Source: Colias croceus
Lineage: Eukaryota > Arthropoda > Insecta > Lepidoptera > Pieridae
Direction: 5' to 3'
Length of the DNA stretch: 64,000 nt
Assembly: GCF_905220415.1 (NCBI RefSeq)
Contig: NC_059539.1
Location: 11,780,001-11,844,000 of the forward strand
Both the position numbers and the translations under genes were made by a program. The notes under the pieces are model-generated. The model did no database searches and had not been told where the DNA came from. It was given only the letters and a program-made list of their open reading frames with translations. This document shows, in pieces, positions 43,456-54,019 of this stretch. Each line of letters begins with the position of its first letter. Positions within the stretch are counted from its first letter, which is position 1.

Positions 43456-44311
43456 TGTTCTGTTTTACAATGTTTATAATATGTTTTATAATATAATAAT
43501 AACTTGTAGTAAACGTAAATATCGTTAATTTTGAGTTTGAGAGAAATAAGAAACCTGAATCATCAAATTAAAAGAATATTAAAATTAAAATAAAATTTAT
43601 TATTCAGTTGATTAAACAAAAATGTTTCCATTTAGAGACAATTCGTAATGCGATTCCATTTTTACTTTCTTGTATGTCTAATTGTTTAGTCGCACGTCTA
43701 CAAGCACCCTTACAAGAGCATTGTCGAGATCCGTGATTCGATACAACACAATATAAGTATTTTTATCTAATTGCACGTTGTATTGTTAGCGATAACACGT
43801 CTTATATTACCCATAAGCCTCTGTGAATTGATAATGCCTTTGTACTCAAGTAACAGACTACTGTAAACGCACTTAATAGCTGTAGTTGCAATGTTTTGTT
43901 ATAAACAAATGTATAGGAACTATAGATATGACATGAAGTTGGAAGAATAGAAAATTCCCAACATTTCCCTTCACGTAATAAATACACGAAATCGCTGAAT
44001 ATACAAATTTTATAATCATTTTAATCTTTCTAAGAACTTATAAATTGTTTTTCTTTTTCAGGTCTACATTATCTTCTTCAGATGCTACGATCTATGAAAA
44101 GGAGAAACTATACTTTCAAATTCAATCGGGGAATGTAACTTATTAAAAATCTATAAAATATCATCTGTTTCATTTACCTACTACCCTACAACGTCTTATA
44201 AATTTTCCTTAATTCCCAAAGTGTTCGCTTCCTTTTTTACTTTAAAGTTACTGTTTTCATTTTATTCAAGAGTTAAATAATTTAATATCATATAGAAGAA
44301 GCACAAAAAAA
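43456..44311. other. AT-rich, no feature seen
   Basis: A 61-codon minus-strand frame (43802-43987) has no recognisable domain. Confidence 0.5.
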
Positions 44312-44438
44312 GAACGTTTGTGCCGAGCACACGTGACAGAAGTGAAACTTCTTTGGCAAGATAGCAAAATCGTCGCTTTACTCCATGACGCGACCTTGAA
44401 ATGTTACTCTCAACGCGCCTAAAGAAGTTTCACTCCAA
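44312..44438 (-). repeat. GAAGTTTCACTTC-ended repeat, family A copy 3
   Basis: Best preserved A copy. On the minus strand it runs GGAGTGAAACTTCTTTAGGC, then GAGAGTAACATTTCAAGGTC, then CCAAAGAAGTTTCACTTCTG, TCACGTGTGCTCGGCACAAA and a T-run. Both inverted end motifs are intact. Confidence 0.75.
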
Positions 44439-44841
44439 AAATAACCCTCAAGAAAATGTTGTCAAAGCTAAATAATGAAATAACAAATAGACGCTTCTAG
44501 ATGCCCAGTATTATGCCATGGGTACAAAGGGTCTAGCCAGGTCACTGTAATACGAGCCGCACAGATGTCACTACTTCCGAGGAGTGCCGCAAAAACTGAG
44601 CGTCATTATGTTTGTTCTTGTTCTAAGATGTATGCTATGGTTCATATTAGCTATGGTTCCGTAGTAATTATATTGTTTTAGAAATTAATTATGCTATTTA
44701 CCCCTTTTCTATACGGCATAAATGGTAATGTTCCTATTACATGCAAAAAGAAATGATCTGATTTCTATAAATTTGGTATATTACTTATAGCTTATTAGTA
44801 CAGACAGCGCACGGCACGCGGGCTCTAGTGATTATAATATA

Positions 44842-45013
44842 CTAGCGGTCCGCCCCGGCTTCGCCCGTGGTACCTAAAAGGTTTTAGGTGCATGTTTAAA
44901 CTATCCTATCTCTCAAGTTGGATCGAACTGCACATGGTGTGCGAATTTTATTATAATCGGTTAAGTGGTTTAAGAGTCCATTGAGGACAAACATTGTGAC
45001 ACGAGATTTATAT
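44842..45013 (-). mobile_element. Lep1-like Helitron, diverged
   Basis: The minus strand ends CCACGGGCGAAGCCGGGGCG then GACCGCTAG next to T, like the 145-272 copy. Inside is CCACTTAACCGATTATAATA. The 5' end is unclear. Confidence 0.65.
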
Positions 45014-45805
45014 ACAGGGTTACTTGTAAAACACCGGCAACAAGATGCGAACGGGAGGGGAAAGGGGGCATCGTTTCGTCCTTTCGATAATGAATAGAAC
45101 ATAGACTTACAAATGTTAGGAGAGTACAATAAAAGCTTAAAAAATCATTTAAAAATAATTTATTGTGTTATGCCAAAAGTCGTAGAACAAATGTTGTTAC
45201 TTATGATGTTAGCTATCTTGTCCTGCGAGGTTGCCGGTGTTTTACAAATAACCCTGTATATTAAAGAATATATATTAAGATATAATATAAATTCAATTAT
45301 ATCATTATTAATAGATAATAATAGATTCACTTCTTTATACATAAACAACATCGACAATCCTACCCATAAATCAATCCTGGTATCTTTCTGTTCAGCATTT
45401 TTTTTTATTGCAGCAGGCTTCAAACATATATAATACACACTTTTATTCAATATTTCATATTTCACTATTCTGCTGTCAATTAACGCAACCAACAAACTAC
45501 TGGCCCCAAAAACGTAAGATTATTAGTAACAACAAAATGCACTTGCAGCGCACGTGGTTGACATTTGGCACGCTGCATCCGGCACATACGGACATGCATC
45601 TGGTGGACAAAAAACGCTACTTGTTCCAGTAATCAATACTGATGAATATTGCGTTTTTTTAACGCAATGAAGTGTGTTGAGATGAAGCGACATATCATAG
45701 ATAGGTACTGTTTGACTATTTCTATTAAAAATTTAGAATTAGAGTTAGGTTTCTTAATACCTATGTAAAATATTACCGTACATTTGAAATAAGTATAGGC
45801 TATTA
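45014..45805. other. AT-rich, no gene recognised
   Basis: Frames at 45113-45433 (plus) and 45160-45495 (minus) overlap almost completely on opposite strands in A/T-rich DNA. Neither shows a domain. ACCGGCAACA-type sequence near 45030 and its inverse near 45232 (TTGCCGGTGTTTTACAAATA) form a diverged inverted pair, possibly one more MITE. Confidence 0.4.
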
Positions 45806-45922
45806 GGCTGGTTGCAGAGCTTGACCGACCATCAGTGCGTACGTCAGTCGCGCTTGTCATAATATGTATGGAAATTCATAAAACCGTACGGACTGATGGT
45901 CGGTCAAGCTCTGCAACCAGCC
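45806..45922. mobile_element. PIF/Harbinger-type MITE (117 bp), TTA target duplication
   Basis: The ends are GGCTGGTTGCAGAGCTTGAC, with 31 perfectly inverted bases at each side, flanked by TTA (45803-45805 and 45923-45925). A further CGTACG match extends inwards after one mismatch. Such perfect ends suggest recent insertion. It encodes nothing. Confidence 0.9.
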
Positions 45923-45925
45923 TTA

Positions 45926-47310
45926 TAGGAGAGTCTTGCTAAGCTTCTTGCTCCAGTAACCAAAACTGATGAATATTGAGTTTTTTTTGTTCTACGCAAT
46001 GAAGTGTGTTGAGATGAAGAGACATACAATAGTGTTTAACTATTTATATAACAATACAATACTTGTCGGGTCTTGAAACATAGAGTGATAAAATACTTTT
46101 ACTTACGGACTCAAAAAAACCCTCATAGATAAAAATAAAAACTAGCAATATAGAGCAATGAATTAATAATACAATACGAGTTGACAATCATATTCTATTG
46201 GAGACACTACCTACTAAAACAAAAACAACGTGAGTTCAATGGCAAATTACTCCAAGAAATAATAAACCAACAGACATCTTACATACATGATAAGTATGAG
46301 CAATTATTTATACCGAGATATGATCAAAACTCAACCAAAACCTACAAGATAGCATAAATAACACACAGCCGATAATTATAACTATTGCTTTTTTAAATAA
46401 TCTCAACATTACCGTTATGCGGGGTCACATGAGTCGTGTGATGTAAATAAATGTGCTTAATTAAAATCATTTGATCTGCAATCTAAATACATTATCTATC
46501 CAATCCAATCCAATAAGCCACGAGGTGGAATGTACGGGTAACAATCTTGTTTTGAATCGAGCGTTGAGACGCGGCGTTTTGTGTTTTATGGGCGGAAAAA
46601 GTGTCGAAATTGGGATGGATGCTTAATATTATGTATTTATAAGTGAAATTAGTAAGATTTAATTGAAGAGCATTAATTAAGAGCGAAAGAAGTATGGTAT
46701 ACCTAATATTTATTATTATTTGTGATAAGAAACTAATTCGAAATAGAGACACTGTAAGTACATAATATTTACTCTACATCTAGTATTTTATACGCATATA
46801 ATTAGTGACTTTGTTAGTATAAATGATATCCATTTAATCAAATCAATTTGTTTTAGTTAAAAGTATGGAAAACATGAATGGAAAAAAATACAGTAACAAA
46901 AACAAAACAATACATAAAACATCCGCGTTTCAAAACACAACACCGGTCCGTATGTTTCCACATTTGGACACATTCTATACCAATAACAGGGTCATAATCA
47001 CCAAGTGTTTCCGCCAAGAGAAATGATATCGACCAAATCAGAATTTTAAAATTAAATGTTCACCATTCAACACAATTGGTATCATATCCATAATATATTT
47101 AAAGGATTATAGCTCTTATATATTAAGCAATAAGTATAAAAATTGTGTGAAGGGGTAAAATAGAAAAACACGAAGATGGCTTTTACGATGAGCCGTTTGT
47201 AATAAAATTGGAAAGTACAGTATGAGAGCGGTATAACTACCGAGATACGCGGTACATCAAATGATTAGGAAATTCTTTAATTAATAAAATAGATAGTTTG
47301 ATGTGTTGAG
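45926..47310. other. AT-rich, no gene recognised
   Basis: Part of the 45620-45700 sequence recurs at 45948-46030 (CCAGTAA then ACTGATGAATATTG, AACGCAATGAAGTGTGTTGAG-like), so the MITE sits between two diverged direct repeats about 310 bp apart. The frame at 46492-46752 has no domain. Confidence 0.45.
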
Positions 47311-47400
47311 TTCATAAACGTTTCCTGTAGTTGTGTTAAAACTCATAAGCGCTCTATGAGGTCATTGGTTCGATTCCCAGTAAAAATAAAAACAAAAAAA
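47311..47400 (+). mobile_element. tRNA-derived SINE fragment
   Basis: A B box GGTTCGATTCC at 47367-47377 with TCATAAGCGCTCTATGAGGT in front, then an A-rich linker. The A box and 3' body are not recognisable. Confidence 0.5.
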
Positions 47401-47779
47401 TACATAATGTACTTTGGCTCTTTATATAGTCTCTTTATAGTATAAAGGTATATTTTGAATTTAGATTTTAATAGCATCTTATGTTCTGTAAGTTGAAATT
47501 ATTGTTGGTCAATCCTTAACATATTGTATTGTAGCCAAAGGCATTATACAACGCAATGAGATATTAACTCAACTATGAAGCAAGTGAAGCCGCGGGCAAA
47601 GCACTAATACCTAACATATTATTTTCATTAAAAATATTCTAGCAATGTTTGCAAATAAAAAATAATTCGAGTCAATTTAAGGAAAATATAAATAAGGTTA
47701 TATAAAATGAAACTGAATTGACCTTTTTTACGTTTCAAATTCTAATTTATTGATTTTTCTTTTTATACTTGTATTCCTA
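47401..47779. other. AT-rich, mostly unassigned
   Basis: Near 47570-47605 GAAGCAAGTGAAGCCGCGGG may be a decayed Helitron end. Confidence 0.35.
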
Positions 47780-47824
47780 CAGGAAAATCTCATTTACACG
47801 GATGAAACTTCGGGACGCAGCTAG
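47780..47824 (+). mobile_element. Lep1-like Helitron, 3' remnant
   Basis: ACACGGATGAAACTTCGGGA then CGCAGCTAG next to T. Confidence 0.4.
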
Positions 47825-47938
47825 TTCTAAACAAAATATTTGATTGTATGTTTCTACAGAGCGCCCAATTAACAAATCACCTTAATACTTTTATATACCC
47901 GGGTGAAAGTACCATAAAAACAATAAGAATATTATCAA

Positions 47939-48091
47939 TTGCGAATAACAGACAATCCATCCCGTTCAATCGAATTGGCAAAATGCCAAGCGAGTAATAA
48001 AACATCGAATAGTTTTATAATTGCGCAAAACGATTTTTCGATTAATCCGATATCTATACTAAAATATATTGTACGTGTTTCTATATATTCA
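47939..48091. other. AT-rich, no feature seen
   Basis: The frame starting at 47939 runs into the neighbouring Helitron and is not a gene. Confidence 0.4.
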
Positions 48092-48250
48092 ACTAACTTT
48101 CCGCCCGCGGCTTCGCCCGCTTTTTCAAAAACCTAATAAATTATATACTAAAACCTTCCTCATGAATTACTCTATTTATAAAAAAAAAACCGCATCAAAA
48201 TCCGTTGCGTACTTTTATACATAGTGACAGAAAAAGCGACATTGTTTTAT
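48092..48250 (-). mobile_element. Lep1-like Helitron, CTTAG-mutated end
   Basis: The minus strand has ATTTTGATGCGG, TAGTATATAATTTATTAGGT and the hairpin GCGGGCGAAGCCGCGGGCGG, ending GAAAGTTAG. It is the intact comparison for the interrupted copy at 53633-54019. Confidence 0.7.
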
Positions 48251-48639
48251 ACTATGTAGTGATAAGTATTTTGCAAATTACAGACACTCTATTTTAAGAC
48301 CTCAATAAAATGTAATAAACTTTAGTTTCCTTATGATGCGTATTTAATATTTTATAGCATATCAGTATGAAGAGATCCTCGTCTCTATTATTAATGTAGT
48401 AAATGATTTAGATGAATAATAACTATTATTTAGATGTCGTTTCGTGAAATAGCTGTTAATTAAATGTGTGTGCTTCTTAAAATAAACTCTATTACAGAGG
48501 CGACGATATGTGCACTATTTATACAAATAAATAAAATTTAAGTTTCTGTTTGCAATGTTAGAACAATATGATAATTTTAAGGCGTTATAAGACGCAAGAA
48601 AAATGCAAAAAAGAACATATTATGACTAGAAGCGGAAAA
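48251..48639. other. AT-rich, no feature seen
   Basis: No gene, RNA or repeat recognised. Confidence 0.5.
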
Positions 48640-48760
48640 TAAATAAATAAATATTTCAGGACAATTTTCACACACGGCACGATCTGATTGATCCCTTATT
48701 AAGCTTTCGCTTGTGTTATGGAAACCAGATGGCTGATAAACATACGTGTATAATTTTAAA
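48640..48760 (-). mobile_element. LINE 3' untranslated fragment with (TTTA)n tail
   Basis: (AAAT)n at 48640-48653, then ATTTCAGGACAATTTTCACA, CACGGCACGATCTGATTGAT and GTGTTATGGAAACCAGATGG. I recognise this as a common lepidopteran non-LTR 3' end read on the minus strand. The clade is not assigned. Confidence 0.55.
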
Positions 48761-49054
48761 TAAATACTAAATATAGATAATTAACACCCAATGTTAATAT
48801 TTACACAATAAATAAATAACACATTTATTCATTCATCGATCCATCGATTCATTCACTACATTTTTATGGAAATCCTCAATTCTGATTCAAGTTTCACAAG
48901 CTGGCGAACTCATTGAGAAAACTAGAGAATGTAAATTATTCCAGAATTTATTAGGTTTAATCTGGGTTACCACAATCTTATCATCATATGAGTTTTAAAA
49001 TTCCTATGTAGCGTATGGTAACTATTTAGTTCTGATTATATTTATTTTTTTATT

Positions 49055-49236
49055 GAAGTGAAAGTTCTGGAGTTGGAAAAAAATTTAATGTAACATTTTT
49101 TCGTTACGCGCCATCTTTTTCTTATCCCTACCACGCGTGATTCGACGTATTTCTGTAAAGTTGCATATAGTAAATTAAAGCTCATAAAGATGTTTCACTT
49201 GTTACGTGTGTACCTACACTAGACACGAACACATTC
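49055..49236 (+). repeat. GAAGTTTCACTTC-ended repeat, family B copy 3
   Basis: GAAGTGAAAGTTCTGGAGTT at the start, TTTTTTCGTTACGCGCCATC in the body, GATGTTTCACTTGTTACGTG and a decayed hairpin at the end. It is shorter than copies 1 and 2, with one of the two CGTTACGCG segments missing. Confidence 0.72.
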
Positions 49237-49345
49237 TTTATAAAACTTTATTGTACAAAACACTGTAGTACAGACTAATAAGGTACAACAATTTTGCACA
49301 AAAGGCGGCCTTATTGCTACACAGCAATCTCTTCCAGGCAACCTG
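49237..49345 (-). mobile_element. 5'-truncated copy of the 13.3-kb LINE 3' end
   Basis: TTTATTGTACAAAACACTG, AAAAGGCGGCCTTATTGCTA, then CAGCAATCTCTTCCAGGCAA match the 3' module at 13050-13110. Its stem ATTGCT-ACAC-AGCAAT (49313-49328) keeps pairing although the sequence differs from the 13-kb copy. It abuts the family B repeat. Confidence 0.72.
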
Positions 49346-49406
49346 GCCATTATATGTGTTTTATTTTCCGATATTACGAATCAGGTTCATCTCTTTTCGC
49401 TTTTTT

Positions 49407-49581
49407 AAAGTGAAGCTTTTATTACATCGTCTCAAACTTTTGGTCTGTGTAGCGCATGTCGCGTGACGCACGATACGTACGATAATTATCGTACAAATAC
49501 GATAATTTTTAGTTAAATGCACAATGTCTATAGTGTGAAAAAAAGTTTCACTTTTACCATGGTTTCATAAAACCACACAAC
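49407..49581 (+). repeat. GAAGTTTCACTTC-ended repeat, family C copy 2
   Basis: AAAGTGAAGCTTTTATTACA, the palindrome GTACGATAATTATCGTAC, AAAAAGTTTCACTTTTACCA, and the GTGGTTT hairpin before a T-run. Closely matches 43281-43455 apart from a few substitutions and a short insertion. Confidence 0.75.
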
Positions 49582-50767
49582 ATTTTTTTTATTCAGGGCT
49601 AAAAGCCATTGCCGTATATGAAACTGAAATCACAATGATTATAGCGGAGGCGAACAGCATCATATTTTTAGCATAAATTTAATATATTAATTAATAAGAA
49701 GTACAGAAATCTCCTGCATTTCCTATCCTACTGAATTTTTCCAATTTTAAGTACGGTAACAAATACGTTAAATCAGCAATGACAACAAACTACATTTGGG
49801 TATTAAAGAATTGTATTATATCACTTCGCAAATCAAAATTAACAGTTCCAAAACATCAGAACAACTATGGAGAACACACGTAGAACATAACAAATCTCTA
49901 AGTAGGTGCCATACGCGTGTATCGTGATATCCATAAACCAATGCAACAACCTATTTGAATGTATATTTACGATCTAACTGTACATCCACAATATATTGCC
50001 GAGATTTGTCAACTTCGCTCATTGCTTGCGGCATTACCAATCTATTTACATAACTAAGTGCTTTCGGGTTTTATCGCACGCACCGTTTGGTATTTTTATA
50101 GCATAAGTCGCAGCTAATTTTGTGATTATATATTTCCGGGAAGTAATGTACATTCATTAATAATATTATGAATAACACTTTAATTTTTAAGGAATTACTT
50201 AAAAAGGTAGCCGTAGAGCTTAAGGTTTTACAAAGTTATAGTGTGTCTATGAAGATTTAATAACTATAATTTTTTTTCTAATGTCTGGAACGTTATTCTC
50301 TTGAATATAATATTATGTAACTATGTATTACCAAATATGACTAAGATAGCAGTGGTCTAGCTTTAAAAGTAAGAGCCACAGATAGCAGAAAGCTCTTGAA
50401 AAAAGTTCACAAATATTTATTTACTTCTTTACCATTAATATAAATAGGTAGAATATCTGTATCCAATATTACAAAAAAATATCATGACGTAGGTGTCCAA
50501 AATCTAGACGTTCTTCACTACCTACTACACTATTTAGTAAAAACCAATCTTTACATTTTAGGTACGAGTGTCCGGTAAACACGAATTCAATAACAAAATA
50601 ATAACCCAGTTTTAAAACAGTCCATTTCATAAGATGATACATGGTTCATCATACATTAGAATGTGTAATAAAATCATCCCACCAATTTTGTATATGGTAT
50701 GTATAGAATATTTATATGGCTTTGGATTGTATGTGTTGGGCAAGCTAATTGTGCAATACATACTAAA
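49582..50767. other. AT-rich, no feature seen
   Basis: No gene, RNA or repeat recognised. Confidence 0.5.
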
Positions 50768-51061
50768 TCTAAACTAATATTATAAAGCTGACTGCTGAAG
50801 AGTTTGTTTGTTTGTTTAGACGCGCTAATCTCAGGAACTACTTTTTATTTTTATGTCAGAGTAAGCAAAGGGGCAGGTGGGCCACCTGATGTTAAGTGGT
50901 CACCACCGCCCATTAACACTTGTAACACTAGAACTGCTGGTCCGATTTCAAAAATTCTTTCAGTGTTAGATAGCCCATTTATCGAGGAAGGCAATATATT
51001 ATCATCACGCTAAGACCAACAGGAGCGGAGCAATGCGGGTAAATCCGCGGGGCACAACTGG
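50768..51061 (+). mobile_element. Lep1-like Helitron with a nested LINE tail
   Basis: Starts TCTAAACTAATATTATAAAG and ends GGGGCACAACTGG. Internal landmarks of the short subfamily are present on both sides of an 88-bp insertion at 50843-50930. Confidence 0.8.
50843..50930 (-). mobile_element. Nested LINE 3' fragment, 8-bp target duplication
   Basis: GAACTACT (50835-50842) and GAACTGCT (50931-50938) flank it, a duplication with one mismatch at the Helitron's GGAACTACTGG. The insert begins with a T-rich tract and has GGGGCAGGTGGGCCACCTGA and CCACCGCCCATTAACAC, the family of 41969-42185. Confidence 0.75.
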
Positions 51062-52450
51062 TAGCGTTATAACATGTATATCAAATGTGATCCTTTGAAA
51101 AAGGAAATCTAGTTTCGTTTATTTTGATGAAATTTAAGGTAAGTACCTATATACAAACACAATAATAATAAGGCACAAACAACCTGTATTGATCTGACTT
51201 TCGTATAGTTATTTATTGAATGCAATTATAGAGAGTTTTTATAGCAAGACCAAATTAGGTACCAAAAAATGTATCATGGATAATCGCGTAGGATACTTTT
51301 CAACTCGGTTTTCCCTCTAGTTGTCTGAATTTATCCAACAATAAAAGGGAGACAATATTGAGCTTTTTATGCTCTATAATTTTACATTTAAAACAAACTT
51401 TTATAAATAAGTTGAGTTGAGTGATGACCTAAATCTAAAACGTCTAAATTTCTTCCCGTCTAAGTTACCCGCAATCGTTACCAAACATAAAAAAGCCATA
51501 AGAATTCTTATTCTCATTCCATCCATCAATCACGGGGTAATCTACACCATAAATAATTTATTTATTTAAACCTATTGGTTTTGAAGAGGGATTTGGTTGG
51601 AAGAGAGCTTATTAGCTCTCTTCGGTATTTACGACCACTATCACTAATTAAAATCTCATCAAAATGTCTTCCACTTGCAAGATAAGGACTGTGAAAAACA
51701 GCAATAAAACCGTCTTATTTAATGAAATCTTAGATAATGAGAGATTATTATAGAATTTATAGTTTGTGCGTAGTTGGAAATAAGTATGCATTTGGTTCAT
51801 TTTATGGAGAAGGTAAAAATAATCAGATTCAAAAATACGTCGTCTTATTTTTCAAAGTATTGATGTACGCAACATTGACGTCGTACGGACGATACTGTTT
51901 TTCAAGTGTAGGTCAATGATATTAGGTATACATATATACAAAATTGGTGTAGGTAGGTACATCCAGTAAGTTGTTTTTTTGTCACACTGCAACATCACAC
52001 AAGCATGGCATTGCGTTATAAATCAAAATTAAAAAAAAACATCAGCTTTAGAGGCAAATTAACAAATTAAAAAAAAAATACTAGTTTTGGCGGCAAATTC
52101 CACGTCACTTCGCACCCGGATCGCACAACTATTAAAAATGAACAGGTTCCAAACTTTTGCCTATGCACTGGTGCAATACACTGCGGAAACCAGCACACGA
52201 ATTAACAAACATAACAAATCAATTATTACTCTAGGAAATGGATGGGCACAATTTCGCACGACTCCTCACTCCAGTAACATCCGTGTCGAATAATTGCTCC
52301 AAACTTGTTCGTTTTATTGCGATTGCAAATCATTTATGTAATTAGATTAGTTTTGAATATTAATATCATTTTTTTTTAAAAGGAGGTCAGATCGGTTGAA
52401 GGCAATGAATACAGTTTAATATAAAGAATATTTATTAATTAAAAAAAATT
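51062..52450. other. AT-rich, no gene recognised
   Basis: Frames at 51737-51919 and 52087-52293 have no recognisable domain. AAGAGAGCTTATTAGCTCTCTT (51600-51621) is a short perfect palindromic stretch. Confidence 0.45.
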
Positions 52451-52643
52451 GGTTGTCTGTAAAGTCGGTTTACTGACGATAGTTGAACGTGACAACGTTC
52501 GATTGTGCTTCTTTGTCGCTCGTTCCGCGCTCTCGCTCGCACTTCAAGCCTTACATGGAACGCCTCAGAGCGAGGTAACGCCGCATGAGTCATGTTTTTT
52601 CGTGCGTGCAGGCGGCTCTATCGAATTATAAGACGTTGTCACG
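52451..52643 (+). mobile_element. Unnamed MITE-like element, copy 1
   Basis: Runs from GGTTGTCTGTAAAGTCGGTT to ATAAGACGTTGTCACGG. The interior is GC-rich (CGCGCTCTCGCTCGCACTTC). An inverted copy lies at 53736-53934. AACGTGACAACGTT near the left end and GACGTTGTCAC at the right end form subterminal inverted motifs. Both copies sit in A/T homopolymers. The open frame 52449-52631 spans the element and is not considered a gene. Confidence 0.75.
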
Positions 52644-52776
52644 GCAAAAATATTTTTACAGAAGTATGTATTAAAAAAAAGTCACCAATGTAACATACAG
52701 GAAAGAATATAAATGTCACGGCTTTGATAACTGATAAAAACAATTCCCACCTAGAAAAAAATCATACATAATAAAT

Positions 52777-53016
52777 TCATACTTAATATTATAAATGCGA
52801 AAGTAACTCTGTCTGTCTGTCTGTTACTCAATCACGACTAAACTAGGTACTGAACCAATTTTCATGAAATTGGTATGGAGATATTTTGATACCCGAGAAA
52901 GGACATAGGCTACTTTTTATCCCGGGAAAATGACGCAATACCGGAAATCCCACGGGAACGGGAACTATGCGGGTTTTTCTTTGACTGCGCGGGCGAAGCC
53001 GCGGGCGGAAACCTAG
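52777..53016 (+). mobile_element. Lep1-like Helitron, full length
   Basis: Starts TCATACTTAATATTATAAAT. It has (CTGT)n, GAGAAAGGACATAGGC, GGGAAAATGACGCAATACCG, and the hairpin GCGGGCGAAGCCGCGGGCGG ending AAACCTAG then T. Confidence 0.85.
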
Positions 53017-53205
53017 TAAATAATAATTAAATATTTAGCCAAACTACGTCTTTAATCGCCTCCATCACATAAAGATGTTTAATTTACATAATATTATGTT
53101 TCTATTTTTATCTTCATTTAAAATTCTATGTCTTTGTTTAAATATATGATCTATACTTTCTCCTTAGGCTTTAATTGTCAACACTAGAATTGATGTGTTT
53201 TCTAA

Positions 53206-53344
53206 TCTACACTAATATTAATATAGCTTAAGAGTTTGATTGTTTGTTTGCTTGTTTCATAGTCCATTTATCGAGGAAAGATATATCATCATGCTATGGC
53301 AATAGGAACGGAGCAATGCGGATAAAACCGCGTGACACCGCTAG
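53206..53344 (+). mobile_element. Lep1-like Helitron, internally deleted
   Basis: Starts TCTACACTAATATTAATATA and ends GCGTGACACCGCTAG then T. The segment between the (TTTG)n tract and CATAGTCCATTTATCGAGG is missing relative to 60303-60496. Confidence 0.78.
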
Positions 53345-53632
53345 TATTTTTTTTCTTATTTTTCACAATTACCTTTTTCACATTATACCAATATTGATAA
53401 GACTCTATAATTTAGATAGTGAAATATTTTGAACTAACGAAATGATGCGGAAGCTCATCAATAAATGATGATACTATCATAAATTTGCATACATGTAAAT
53501 ATACCCAATTACCAAGACTTGTGTTTTGTAACTAATTAGCGTGAGAATTATATTTATCATACCCGCGTAAATAAATAATTTAGAAATTAGTGTTATATTC
53601 TCTATGTTATTAATATAAGTTATATCACTAAC

Positions 53633-54019
53633 TCTACATAGTATAAAACAAAGTCGCTTTCTCTGTCTCCATGTCCCTATACAGGTATACTTAAATCTTT
53701 AAAACTACGCTACCTATTTTGATACGGTTTTTTGACGTGACAACGTCTTATAATTCGATAGAGCCGGCTGCACGCCCGAAAAAACATGACTCATGCGGCG
53801 TTACCTCGCTCTGAGGCGTTCCATGTAAGGCTTGAAGTGCGAGCGAGAGCGCGGAACCAGCGACAAAGAAGCATAATCGTTGTCACGTTCAACTATCGTC
53901 AGTAAACCGACTTTACAGACAACCATTTTTTTACAGGTAGAGTGATTCAAGAGGAAGGATAGTTGTATATAATTTATTAGTTTTAGACAAAGCAGGCGGA
54001 ACCGCGGGCGGAAAGCTAG
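53633..54019 (+). mobile_element. Lep1-like Helitron interrupted by a MITE-like element
   Basis: The left part ends TTTTGATACGGTTTTTT and the right part resumes TTTTTTTACAGGTAGAGTGA. It ends GGCGGAACCGCGGGCGGAAA then GCTAG and T. Compare the uninterrupted copy at 48092-48250. Confidence 0.8.
53736..53934 (-). mobile_element. Unnamed MITE-like element, copy 2 (nested)
   Basis: The inverse of 52451-52643 with only scattered differences, inserted in the T-run of a Helitron. Its insertion into a known repeat fixes both ends: CGTGACAACGTCTTATAATT on the left and TACAGACAACC on the right. Confidence 0.8.

Noticed and set aside
45113..45495. Overlapping frames on opposite strands (106 and 111 codons)
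   Set aside because: Mutually antisense in A/T-rich sequence, no domain in either.
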